Shown here: positions 54,401 through 62,745 of the stretch, piece by piece | Layout of the letters: each line of letters starts with the position of its first letter | Numbering within the stretch: position 1 is the stretch's first letter | Source of the DNA: Bradyrhizobium sp. CCH5-F6 | GTDB lineage: Bacteria > Pseudomonadota > Alphaproteobacteria > Rhizobiales > Xanthobacteraceae | Length of the DNA stretch: 64,000 bases | Direction of reading: 5' to 3' | NCBI RefSeq assembly: GCF_001556045.1 | Contig: NZ_LSIC01000177.1 | Coordinates: 8,285 to 72,284, forward strand | Translations under genes and position numbers: made by a program | Notes under the pieces: generated by a model | Told to the model about the DNA's origin: nothing | What the model saw: only the letters and a program-made list of their open reading frames with translations | Database searches by the model: none

Positions 54401-54881
54401 CGTCCTCATGTGCGGTCGGATAGCCGAAATAGACCAGGATACCGTCGCCGACGAAACGGGCGGCAAAGCCCTCGTAATGCTTGACCACGCGGACGCAGGT
54501 CTCGCGAAAGCCAGCGATCATGTCGCGGACGTCTTCCGGATCGAACCGTGCGGAAAGCGAGGTGGAATCCACCATGTCGCAGAACATGGTGGTAAGCTGG
54601 CGCCGTTCGGCTCCGACCTCAGCCCGTGGCTGTGGAGGCACCGCCGCAGTTGGCGCCGGCGCCGTTTCCGCCTGAAACAGCGCCGCCATGGCCCGCTGAA
54701 GTCGCTTGCGATCGCCGAGCGGCAACCCGAGCTCGACCAGATCGGACTCGGTCAAGTCCCCCAGGACGTCGAGATCGAGACGGTGCTGCGCGAAGAGATC
54801 GGTGTAGTGCCCGAGGCCGATGCCTTCGAGCCAGCGCCTCAGCTCGCCTTCCGATCCCGTGTCCGGCTCATTCTCCAGCAT
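51417..54881 (-). CDS. SAM-domain / class III cyclase / AAA ATPase / TPR signalling protein
   Basis: The 1154-aa protein has four parts. A SAM domain covers about 12-70 (LRRWLEGIGLGHYTDLFAQH). The cyclase domain spans about 92-265, with metal Asp in MFCDMVDSTSLSARFD and FVGDGILVYFGYP. The AAA/STAND ATPase spans about 290-600, with Walker A GEPGIGKSR. TPR-like helical repeats run to the end. Such proteins integrate signals, and the cyclase part may bind rather than make nucleotide. It is divergent from the NRPS gene with only 137 bp between them and is a candidate regulator of it. Confidence 0.88.
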   Translation of the reverse strand: MLENEPDTGSEGELRRWLEGIGLGHYTDLFAQHRLDLDVLGDLTESDLVELGLPLGDRKRLQRAMAALFQAETAPAPTAAVPPQPRAEVGAERRQLTTMFCDMVDSTSLSARFDPEDVRDMIAGFRETCVRVVKHYEGFAARFVGDGILVYFGYPTAHEDDAERAVRAGLEIVRVLSTARAVEPRGALGHSPAVRIGIATGLVVVGDLVGQGTEERDSAVGETVNLAARLQALAPPNGVVISASTQALLKGKFDYHNLGVHELKGISEKAQAWHVVRASRVETRFAAAMGTRLTPLVNREEEIALLMGRWQQAKDGDGQVVVKFGEPGIGKSRIIQEIFERISGDRHGQVSLQCSPYYTSTAFHPFVEQLKFSLGLDREDSSAVSLASLETAIAAAHGDVEQVTPLFAALLSIPTGDRYPPLGLSPQQQKDATVAALVSHFLGLAREMPLVVAFEDLHWIDPTSREVIDLLVERVQNRPILVTVTARSEFQPSWNAHSHITTVVLNRLSRQLRTTLVERVAGREMPKEVVEEIIVKTDGVPLFLEELTKTVLESNLLTERNGRYVLSGPWRQLAIPATLTDSLMARLDRMGPFKRIAQIGATIGREFSYETLHAVANTPAEQIEAALNHLEEAGLIMRRGHPPDALYSFKHVMIQNAAHASLLHSERRKLHSRIVQVLSEMYPEKTEREPELLAHHLTESGQSEGAASFWLKAGKQAAKTGANLEAIGHLRRGLSVVQANARMQGADETELELRIALGNALIAAKGYAVQEVEENYIRALELGQQLDDDEKAFAATRGLWVCHFIRADLTRAHDLSVELLRFAKRARLNERAKPAQQTGYLMEAHRSIAMTMLYRGRFAASQHHLHRCISLYSPDLHSDLMERHGTDPGVVSLSYLGYLLWFLGRPDAARQHSEQAIANAEKMRHPFTLAFALVFGAYLCQHLRDVEGTRDHANRAMIIATEHNFLHWKQQAAILRGWALAQLGEAEEGLSQMRLGLDEYEAMDSWLAGCWFRCLLAEAYSKVRMRDAALRALDGALATARRTGDHSYLAEVYRLQGEITLSDGEPASVQEAEDLFGLSLEVARRQGALSWELRTAASLARIWLETGKREAASLLLVPVVGKFSEGFHTPDLKQAMQLVNELGADAFVREQAAP

Positions 54882-55018
54882 GGTGATTCTGCCCGACCAT
54901 CACTCCGTCGAAGGGCTTCAGGGCCCCTTCAACCACAGATTTCGGAGCCAAAACTTCACCTCGGACTGGACGCGTTCCCCAACTTCTTGGAAGAATAGCT
55001 CAATCGGATCAAAAGGGA
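54882..55018. promoter_or_regulatory. Divergent promoter region of the NRPS and cyclase-AAA-TPR genes
   Basis: Both transcripts must start in this 137-bp gap. I cannot assign -35/-10 elements with confidence. The NRPS ribosome-binding stretch AAAAGGGA abuts its ATG. Confidence 0.4.
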
Positions 55019-58000
55019 ATGGCGTTGTCGGACATTGCATCCGGAGCAGGCGCGGGATCAACCGGTACGACGGGCGAAACCAACATATTTGCGCATATCA
55101 GCGGCCTTCTCGAATTTCATGCCCACAAGACACCGGCGGCGCCCGCACTCCTCGCCCCCGGCCGTCCGCCCCTCAGCTACGGCGCGCTGGGCGGATCGAT
55201 CCGGCAACTGGTCCGCACCTTGCGCGAACTCGGTATCGGCCCGGCAGGCCGCATCGCGGTTGCGCTGCCACGCGGCGCCGACAGTGCGCTGGCGCTGATC
55301 GCGGTCGCCTCGACCTGCGCCTGCGTCCCCGTCAATCCCGATCTGACGGCGGACGAGCTTCAACGCTATTTCAGTGAGTTGAAGCTGACGGCGCTCGTGA
55401 CCCGGGCCGGCATGAACTCGGCGAGCCGCGACGCTGCCAGGACGCTCGACATCCCCGTGATCGATTTCGTGGCGGGACCGGTCGACGATCTCGGTGGCTG
55501 CGCGTTCATCGCCCAGACGATCGGTCCGGCGCAAGCCGGCGGCGGCGCGCGTGGCGAGGACGATGCATTCATCCTCCTGACGTCAGGCACGGCGGCGCGG
55601 CCGAAGATGGTACCGCTCACCCATCGCAACGTCTGCCTGTCCGCCTACAATGCCGGCGATGTGCTGTCGCTCACGTCGCGCGATCGCCTGCTCAACGTAC
55701 TCCCGCTGTTTCATGCTCATGGATTGATCTCCGGTCTTCTCACGGCGCTGGCCGCGGGCTCCAGCGTGATCTGCACCGACGGTTTCGACGCATCGTCCTT
55801 CTTCGACTGGATGCGGGAGCTGCAACCGACCTGGTACACCGCGGTGCCGACGATTCACCGCGCATTGCTGACGGCGGCGGAAGCGAACCCGGACCGTGCG
55901 CGGTCGTCGTCGCTGCGCGTGATCCGCTCGGCCTCGGCCTCGCTCGCGCCTGCGATCCTGGGAGGGCTGGAGGCGACGTTCAGCGTTCCCGTGCTCGAAA
56001 CCTATGGCATGACCGAAGCGGCCTCGCAGATCGCGGCCAATCCGTTCGAGCTGCGCAAGGTCGGGTCGGTCGGCCGCGCCGCCGGGCCCGAGATCGCGAT
56101 CATGGACGAGACCGGCCGCGCGCTCGCAAGCGGCGAGCGCGGCGAAATCATGCTGCGCGGGCCGAACATGAGCCGCGGCTACTATAATGACGATGCGGCG
56201 ACGCAAGCGGCGTTCCGCGATGGCTGGTTCCGGACCGGCGACCTCGGCTATCTCGATGCCGACGGCTATCTCTTCATCGTCGGCCGTCTCAAGGACGTCA
56301 TCAACCGCGGCGGGCAGAAGATCTCGCCGCTCGAGGTGGAGGACGTCCTGCTGAACCATCCGGCGGTGCTGGAGGCCGGCGTGTTCGCCGTCCCGCACGA
56401 GAAGCTCGGCGAGAATGTCGCCGCCGTCGTGGTGCTGAGACCGAATTCCGAGGCGAGCTCGGACCAGCTGCGCCAGTTCGCGCGCAAGCGGCTCGCAGCC
56501 TACAAGGTGCCGAGCCTGATCCGCAGCGTGGCCGCGCTGCCGAAAGGCGCCAGCGGCAAGGTCAAACGCAACGCCCTGGCCGCGCTGATCGCGACGGCAG
56601 AAGGCAGTGACGAGACCCGGCTGCCGCGCAATGCGATGGAGACCCAGCTCGCCGGGATCTGGGCTGATCTTCTGGAGCTACCGCAGGTCGGTGCCGACCA
56701 GGACGTCTTCGCGCTCGGTGCGGACTCGCTCGCGGTGACACAGATGCGCTCGCGGCTGCGCGAACGCTTCGATGTCGACTTCTCGTTCGAAGACATCTTC
56801 GATTGCCCGACGGTCACGGCACTTGCGGCCCGGATCGAAACCGCAGCAAGCCGGCGCGAAACTGCGCTGCCGGCCTGGCAGCACGTTGCGGCCGCCGACG
56901 CGCCGCTGTCGTTCCAGCAGCAGCGGATGTACCTCCTCTCGCGGCTCGACCCGACCCGCTACAATTACAACGTCGTCGAAGTCGCGCTCCTCAAAGGCGC
57001 GGTCGACGTCGCCGCGCTTTCTGAGAGCCTCGCTGCGATCTGCACGCGTCACGAGGCGCTGCGCTCGGTCTTCATCGAACGCCAGGGCGAGCCGCTACAG
57101 CTCGTGCTGTCATCGCCGCCGCGGTTCGAGCGCATCAAGCTCAAGCCCTGCCCTGCGGAGAAGCAGATCGCGACCGTCAAGCGCTTGGCGCTCAAGCTGG
57201 CGCAATATCCGTTCGACCTCGCCCGCGAGCCGCCGCTGAAGGTCACGCTGCTGTCGTTCGACAAGAACAGCCACGCGCTGGTGGTCAACGTCCATCACCT
57301 CGTCACAGACGGCTGGTCGCAGCGGCTGTTCTGGGAGGAGCTCGCCGTCCATTACGCTGCGGCGCGCAAGAAGCAGCCGGCGGCACTGCCTGCGCCTGCC
57401 TTCCAGTATCGAGACTTCGCGCTCTGGCAGCAGAGCTGGGCGCGGACGCCGGCGGCGAAGGAGCAGCTCGACTATTGGACGGCCCAGCTCAACGACGTGA
57501 CCACGCTGCCGCTCCGAACCGACAGGCCGAGGCCGGAAGTCTGGAGCGGGCACGGCGCGCGCCACTATCTCGAAATCTCCGGGCCGCTGTCGGCAGACCT
57601 GCGCGCGCTGAGCCAGAACCAGGGCGTCACACCGTTCATGACGCTGCTCGCGGCTTTCCAGTGCCTGCTGTTCCGCCACACCTCGCATGAGGATGTCGCC
57701 ACGGGCTCGTTGATCGCCAACCGCAACCAGATCGAGAGCGAGCGGCTGATCGGGCTGTTCGCCAACACCCTGATCCTGCGCAATGATTTTGGCGGCGATC
57801 CGAGCTTCGGCGAGATGTTGCGGCGGGTGCGGCAGGTCACGCTGGACGCCTACCGCAACCAGGACCTGCCGATCGAGGAGGTGTTGCGCGCGTTGCAGAT
57901 CGCGCGGCGGAGCGACGGCAACCCGCTGTTCCGGATCATGTTCATCCTTCAGAACGCCTCCATCGAGACGGCACGCTTTCCGGGCTTGTCGACGCGGCGT

Positions 58001-61000
58001 CTGGAAGTCGATCCCAAAGTCGCGCGCTTCGACATCACGCTCGAACTGGTCGAGGCCGATGGGCGCTTCACCGGCTTCTTCGAATACGCCACCGATCTGT
58101 TCGACGCCGCGACGATCGAAGGCATGGCCGCGCAGTTCAAGACGCTGCTGAAGGCGGCCGTCGCCAATCCGGAGCAGCGCATCTCGCGCCTGCCGCTCCT
58201 GACAGAGTCCGAACGCCGTCGACTGCTGGCGCAAGGCCGGGGCGTGCCGGCCGATTTCGCCAAGCGCGGCAATCTGGTCGAGGGCTTCGACCGCCAGGCG
58301 AAGAAGACGCCGAACGCTGTTGCGGTGTCGGACGGCAGCACCTGCCTGACCTATCGCGAGCTGGAGCGCCGCAGCCAGGCGATCGCGCACTGGCTGGCCG
58401 GCCAAGGCGTCGGCGCCGAGACGGTGGTCGCCTTGCTGGCGGAGCGCGGACCCGATCTGCTCGCCGCGATGATCGGGGTGCAGCGCGTCGGCGCGGCCTT
58501 CCTCAATCTCGATCCGGCCCTGCCGCCGACCCGCCTCGCGACCATCCTCGGATCGAGCTGTGCCCGCGTGCTGCTGACCGGACGGGCTCAGTCCGCCATG
58601 GTCGAGGCCCTGCTCGAGCCGCTGGTCGAACGCATCCAGGTGGCCGCGCTTGAAGACGCGATTGCCTCAGGGGTGACCAGGCCCGCTCGCGCCGCACCGC
58701 GGGCCGCCTCCAGCCTCGCCTATCTCATCTATACGTCCGGCTCCTCCGGCGCGCCGAAGGGCGTCATGATCGAGCAGCGCGGCCTGTCGAACCATCTGGC
58801 CGCGCTCATCTCCGAACTCGACCTCTCCGCCACGGACGTGATCGCGCAGACCGCGCCGCAGAGCTTCGTCATCTCGGTCTGGCAGTTCCTGGCCGGGCCG
58901 ATGGTCGGCGCGCGCGTGCATGTCTGCGGCAACGCGATCGTGCAGGACCCGATCCTGCTGGCGCAGGAGATGGAGCGCGAGGGCGTCACGGTGCTCGAGA
59001 TCGTGCCTTCGCTGCTGCGAGTCATTCTCGATCGCATGGACGAGGCGCCGATGCTGCGCGCCTTCTCCAGATTGCGGCTGCTGATCTCGACCGGAGAGCC
59101 GTTGCCCGTCGACCTCTGCCGCGCCTGGTTCGCCCGCTGCCCGAGAGTGCCGATGATCAATGCCTATGGCGCGTCGGAATGCTCCGACGACGTCTCCCTG
59201 CATCGCCTGACCAAGCCGCCGGCGACCGCGACGGGCAACGTTCCGGTCGGCGCGCCGCTGCCGAACACCCAGCTCTACGTGCTCGACGCCAACCTTGAGC
59301 CGCAGCCGGTCGGCGTCACCGGCGAGCTCTGCATCGGCGGCGCCGGTGTCGGACGCGGCTATATCAACGATCCCGCGCAGAACAAGCAGCGCTTCCTGCC
59401 CGATCCGTTCTCGCGCCAGGCTGCTGGCCGGCTGTACCGGACCGGCGACCTCGCCCGCCGCCGCGCCGACGGCACGATCGAGTGCCTCGGCCGCGCCGAT
59501 CATCAGGTCAAGGTTCGCGGCTACCGCATCGAGCTCAAGGAGATCGAGAACGTGCTTGCCGAGCATCCGAATGTGCGCGTCGGCGTCGTCGAGCCCCGCC
59601 GCGAGGCGAGCGGCGACGTCAGGCTGATCGCCCATGTCGTCGCAAGGCCCGGCAGCCGGAGCAGCGCCAGCGAGTTGCGCGAGTTCCTGAAGGGCAGGCT
59701 GTCGGCCCACGCCATCCCGTCCGCCTTCCTGTTCCTGGATCAGGTGCCGCTCAACGCTCATGGCAAGATCGACCGGTCCGCGCTGCTGGCGTCCGCCCCG
59801 CCGGAAACGTCCCGGCCGGATGCGGCAATGCCTGCGCGGCGCTTCACCGAAAAAGTGCTCTCCGACATCTGGATCGACCTGCTGAAGGTCGAGAGCATCC
59901 GTGTCACCGACAATTTCTTCGACCTCGGCGGCCATTCGCTGCTGGCTGGCCAGGCGATGGCGCGCGTCGCCCGCGCGCTCGGCCTGTCGCTGCCGATCAA
60001 GACCATCTTCGAGGCACCGACGATCGAGGAGCTTGCCCGGCGGGTGGACGAGGCCGCGGCGTCGAGGCCGCACAAGCCAGCCGCAAGCGGGCCGCGATTG
60101 GCTGCGAGCGGGCCTCCAGCGCTTTCCATCGCGCAGGACCAGATGCTGCGGATCGAGCGGAATCTGCCGGGGCTGCCGCTGTTCAACCTGCCCTTCGCCT
60201 TCCGTCTCGAGGGCCCGCTCGATTCGGCCGCCCTGGCCAAGGCGATCGATGATGTCGTGCGCCGGCACGAATCGCTGCGGACCGCGTTCGCCTGGAACGG
60301 CGATGAGCCCGAAGGCCGCATCGTACCGCCTCGCACGCTTGGCCGTGTCATGACGGTCGAGACGATCGGCGACGGTCATCCCCATAACAACAAGCGACGC
60401 AAGGCGCTCGAACTCAGGAAGATCGGTCTCTTGATCGAGCGGGAGACCTATACCCCGATCGACACCGCGCGTGCGCCGCTGCTGCGCGCCCGGTTGTTGC
60501 GGCTCCACGACGACGATCATGTCCTGCTGCTGACGCTGCATCACGCTATCGTCGACGGCTGGTCGATCGGCCTGCTATTCGAGGAATTGTCGAACCGTTA
60601 TGCGGCGCTGGCCGGATATCCGTCGGTGCCATTGCCGCAGCAACCTCCGGCCTTTGCAGCTGTCGCACGCTGGCAGCGCTGGTGGTGCGGCACCGACGCC
60701 GCGCGCCGTCAGGCCGCCGAATGGACCGAGAATCTGCGCGGAGCGGGGCCCCTCTTCGACGGCGAAGCGCGCCCGGGCGCGTCCACCGGACATCACCCGG
60801 TCGGCCTCGAACGTGAGCTGGTCGGCCGGCTCACGGCATTCGCCGGCCAGCAAAGCGCCACCCTGTTCATGTGCCTGCTCACTGGTCTGAAGGCCATGCT
60901 GCTGGCCCGGACCGGCCGCACCGACATCATGGTCGCGACCGCCATGGCCAATCGTGCCCAGCCGGACACCGACCGAATCATCGGTCCGTTCGAGAACACG

Positions 61001-61462
61001 GTGATCATCCGCACGACAATCACGCCGGACCTGTCGTTCGCGCAGGCCCTGGCGCGGGTGCGCCAGAGCGTGCTCGACGCCCATGCGCGGCAGGAGCTGC
61101 CGTTCAATGTCCTCGCCGATCATCTGGAGCGGGAGGGGGTCGATCCGGCCTCGCTGCTCCAGGTCTACTTCACGCTACAGAATCCGCTGCGCCAGCCGCT
61201 CGATCTCCCGGATCTCGCGACAGGATCTATCGGTAACATCGCGCGCGAAGGCCAACCGGTGCTTCCGATCGACCAGACGTGGCTGTCGCTGATGCTCAAG
61301 GAACGCCCGACCGGCATCACCGGCTCATGCAACTACAAGCGCGAGTTGCTCGAGGGGCGAATGATCGGCAAGTGGATGGAGGATCTCGTCGCGCTGCTGA
61401 CGGCGGCCCTCGCCCAACCCGACGCACCGCTCGGCCGGTTGCTCGCTCGCAGGGCGGCCTGA
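55019..61462 (+). CDS. Nonribosomal peptide synthetase, A-T-C-A-T-C
   Basis: The 2147-aa protein has A1 at about 25-530, T1 with Ser570 (LGADSLAV), C1 with HHLVTDG at 759-765, A2 at about 1085-1590 (YTSGSSGAPKGV from 1238), T2 with Ser1640 (LGGHSLLAG) and C2 with HHAIVDG at 1841-1847. No thioesterase or reductase follows C2. A1 resembles PCS60-type acyl-CoA ligases (ETYGMTEAASQIAANPF, RLKDVINRGGQKISP), so it may load a carboxylic acid. A2 has SFVISVWQF where alpha-amino-acid domains have an Asp. AAAAGGGA abuts the ATG, so a TTG at 55025 is a possible start. Confidence 0.95.
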   Translation: MALSDIASGAGAGSTGTTGETNIFAHISGLLEFHAHKTPAAPALLAPGRPPLSYGALGGSIRQLVRTLRELGIGPAGRIAVALPRGADSALALIAVASTCACVPVNPDLTADELQRYFSELKLTALVTRAGMNSASRDAARTLDIPVIDFVAGPVDDLGGCAFIAQTIGPAQAGGGARGEDDAFILLTSGTAARPKMVPLTHRNVCLSAYNAGDVLSLTSRDRLLNVLPLFHAHGLISGLLTALAAGSSVICTDGFDASSFFDWMRELQPTWYTAVPTIHRALLTAAEANPDRARSSSLRVIRSASASLAPAILGGLEATFSVPVLETYGMTEAASQIAANPFELRKVGSVGRAAGPEIAIMDETGRALASGERGEIMLRGPNMSRGYYNDDAATQAAFRDGWFRTGDLGYLDADGYLFIVGRLKDVINRGGQKISPLEVEDVLLNHPAVLEAGVFAVPHEKLGENVAAVVVLRPNSEASSDQLRQFARKRLAAYKVPSLIRSVAALPKGASGKVKRNALAALIATAEGSDETRLPRNAMETQLAGIWADLLELPQVGADQDVFALGADSLAVTQMRSRLRERFDVDFSFEDIFDCPTVTALAARIETAASRRETALPAWQHVAAADAPLSFQQQRMYLLSRLDPTRYNYNVVEVALLKGAVDVAALSESLAAICTRHEALRSVFIERQGEPLQLVLSSPPRFERIKLKPCPAEKQIATVKRLALKLAQYPFDLAREPPLKVTLLSFDKNSHALVVNVHHLVTDGWSQRLFWEELAVHYAAARKKQPAALPAPAFQYRDFALWQQSWARTPAAKEQLDYWTAQLNDVTTLPLRTDRPRPEVWSGHGARHYLEISGPLSADLRALSQNQGVTPFMTLLAAFQCLLFRHTSHEDVATGSLIANRNQIESERLIGLFANTLILRNDFGGDPSFGEMLRRVRQVTLDAYRNQDLPIEEVLRALQIARRSDGNPLFRIMFILQNASIETARFPGLSTRRLEVDPKVARFDITLELVEADGRFTGFFEYATDLFDAATIEGMAAQFKTLLKAAVANPEQRISRLPLLTESERRRLLAQGRGVPADFAKRGNLVEGFDRQAKKTPNAVAVSDGSTCLTYRELERRSQAIAHWLAGQGVGAETVVALLAERGPDLLAAMIGVQRVGAAFLNLDPALPPTRLATILGSSCARVLLTGRAQSAMVEALLEPLVERIQVAALEDAIASGVTRPARAAPRAASSLAYLIYTSGSSGAPKGVMIEQRGLSNHLAALISELDLSATDVIAQTAPQSFVISVWQFLAGPMVGARVHVCGNAIVQDPILLAQEMEREGVTVLEIVPSLLRVILDRMDEAPMLRAFSRLRLLISTGEPLPVDLCRAWFARCPRVPMINAYGASECSDDVSLHRLTKPPATATGNVPVGAPLPNTQLYVLDANLEPQPVGVTGELCIGGAGVGRGYINDPAQNKQRFLPDPFSRQAAGRLYRTGDLARRRADGTIECLGRADHQVKVRGYRIELKEIENVLAEHPNVRVGVVEPRREASGDVRLIAHVVARPGSRSSASELREFLKGRLSAHAIPSAFLFLDQVPLNAHGKIDRSALLASAPPETSRPDAAMPARRFTEKVLSDIWIDLLKVESIRVTDNFFDLGGHSLLAGQAMARVARALGLSLPIKTIFEAPTIEELARRVDEAAASRPHKPAASGPRLAASGPPALSIAQDQMLRIERNLPGLPLFNLPFAFRLEGPLDSAALAKAIDDVVRRHESLRTAFAWNGDEPEGRIVPPRTLGRVMTVETIGDGHPHNNKRRKALELRKIGLLIERETYTPIDTARAPLLRARLLRLHDDDHVLLLTLHHAIVDGWSIGLLFEELSNRYAALAGYPSVPLPQQPPAFAAVARWQRWWCGTDAARRQAAEWTENLRGAGPLFDGEARPGASTGHHPVGLERELVGRLTAFAGQQSATLFMCLLTGLKAMLLARTGRTDIMVATAMANRAQPDTDRIIGPFENTVIIRTTITPDLSFAQALARVRQSVLDAHARQELPFNVLADHLEREGVDPASLLQVYFTLQNPLRQPLDLPDLATGSIGNIAREGQPVLPIDQTWLSLMLKERPTGITGSCNYKRELLEGRMIGKWMEDLVALLTAALAQPDAPLGRLLARRAA

Positions 61463-61599
61463 GCGCGTCACACGGACGAGCGCGGCTTCACGAGCCAAAG
61501 GTGTGAATGATCAAGTTGCGTCTTGATTATTCGGCGTCGCCGCGCGAGATTATTCCCGCGTTTTGATTTGGACGATTATTTTCAAATCGGGGGAGTGTT

Positions 61600-61770
61600 A
61601 TGGGTTTCATCAAATTTACCAAGGGCACCGCGTTGAGCGACAAGGACCGCAAGGCCCTGCAAAAGTTGCTGACCCAAGAGAAGAAGAAGCTGCAGTCGGC
61701 GCTCAAGGACGTCGACGCCAGCCTGGCGTTGCTGGGCGGATCGAAGAAGGCGAAGAAGAAGAAGAAATAA
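61600..61770 (+). CDS. Small basic Lys-tailed protein between NRPS and PPTase
   Basis: The ATG at 61600 follows GGGGGAG with good spacing and gives 56 aa. The chain MGFIKFTKGTALSDKDRKAL onward is a likely helix rich in Lys, Leu, Gln and Asp, ending in a polybasic tail (GGSKKAKKKKK). It has no Cys and no signal peptide. The location, strand and clear ribosome-binding site argue that it is a real gene of the cluster. The function is unknown; nucleic-acid or acidic-protein binding would fit the charge. Confidence 0.7.
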   Translation: MGFIKFTKGTALSDKDRKALQKLLTQEKKKLQSALKDVDASLALLGGSKKAKKKKK

Positions 61771-62013
61771 TTCGCCGGCCGGGACGCCGCACGAATCGCT
61801 GGACCTCAACTTTCGGGCTTTCGCTTTAGGGGTTGGGCCGCTCGCTCGTCGAGTCGGGGTCTCGCACAAGCTTGCGCCTGTAAACCGGCCTGGAAATCGA
61901 CAAGAATTCGCCCGGGTGGACCGTTAGGAAGAGTTCTCACGGTTGATTCTTGCTGAGCTGATTCTTCAGTCGGGACCGGGGATTGGGCCTCGCCTGACGC
62001 CTTGGATCATTTG

Positions 62014-62745
62014 ATGGCAGACGACAGAATTGAACTCTTTGTCGGGCTGATCGAGACCATCGACGCGCCGGGCGCGGTCGAGGCGTACCGGCGCATGCTC
62101 TCGGTCGAGGAACGGGCCCGGGCCGATCGCTTCATGTTCGAGCGGCATCGACGGCAGTACATCTTCGCGCACGCCATGTTGCGCCTGGCGCTGTCGCAGG
62201 TCGCCTCCAACGTCGCGCCCTCCGACTGGTCGTTCGGCGCGGGCCACTATGGGCGGCCGTTCGTCGCGGCGCCGGTCACCCCGACCCCGCTGCATTTCAG
62301 CCTGTCACATGCCGACGGCTGCGTCGCCTGCGTGGTGTCGCGCCATGAGGCCGTCGGGGTCGACGTCGAAACCGTGTCGCGGCGCGTCGCGCCGCTCTCG
62401 ACTGCGCTTCGCTTCTTTGCGCCGGAGGAGGTCGAGACGCTGCGCGCGCTGCCGGAACCCGCAGCGATCGAACGCTTTTTCGATTATTGGACGCTCAAGG
62501 AGGCCTATCTGAAGGCCAGGGGCTTCGGGCTCAATTTGCCGCTCGACGCCTTCGCGATGCAGGTGTCGGGCAAGGCCATCGAGATCAGCTTCAAGCCCGA
62601 CATCGCCGACGACCCGGACCGCTGGCGCTTCTCGCTGTGCTCGCCATCGCCCTCGCACCGCCTGGCGATCGCCGACGGCTCACGCGCGGACGGCGGCCTG
62701 CCCATCAGCCGCAATGCCTGGCCGCTCCGGGAAGCGGCGGAATGA
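62014..62745 (+). CDS. Sfp-type 4'-phosphopantetheinyl transferase
   Basis: From ATG 62014 the product has 243 aa (a TTG at 62002 would add four). The family motifs are HFSLSHADGCVACVV, GVDVETV with metal ligands Asp117 and Glu119, and FDYWTLKEAYLKARG with Glu163. It transfers the phosphopantetheine arm of CoA to carrier-domain Ser residues and so should activate Ser570 and Ser1640 of the adjacent NRPS. Its stop overlaps the monooxygenase start by 4 bp. Confidence 0.92.
   Translation: MADDRIELFVGLIETIDAPGAVEAYRRMLSVEERARADRFMFERHRRQYIFAHAMLRLALSQVASNVAPSDWSFGAGHYGRPFVAAPVTPTPLHFSLSHADGCVACVVSRHEAVGVDVETVSRRVAPLSTALRFFAPEEVETLRALPEPAAIERFFDYWTLKEAYLKARGFGLNLPLDAFAMQVSGKAIEISFKPDIADDPDRWRFSLCSPSPSHRLAIADGSRADGGLPISRNAWPLREAAE

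Noticed and set aside
58667..60544. 625-aa reverse ORF inside the NRPS gene
   Set aside because: It lies fully inside strongly supported NRPS domains, with no recognisable family of its own.
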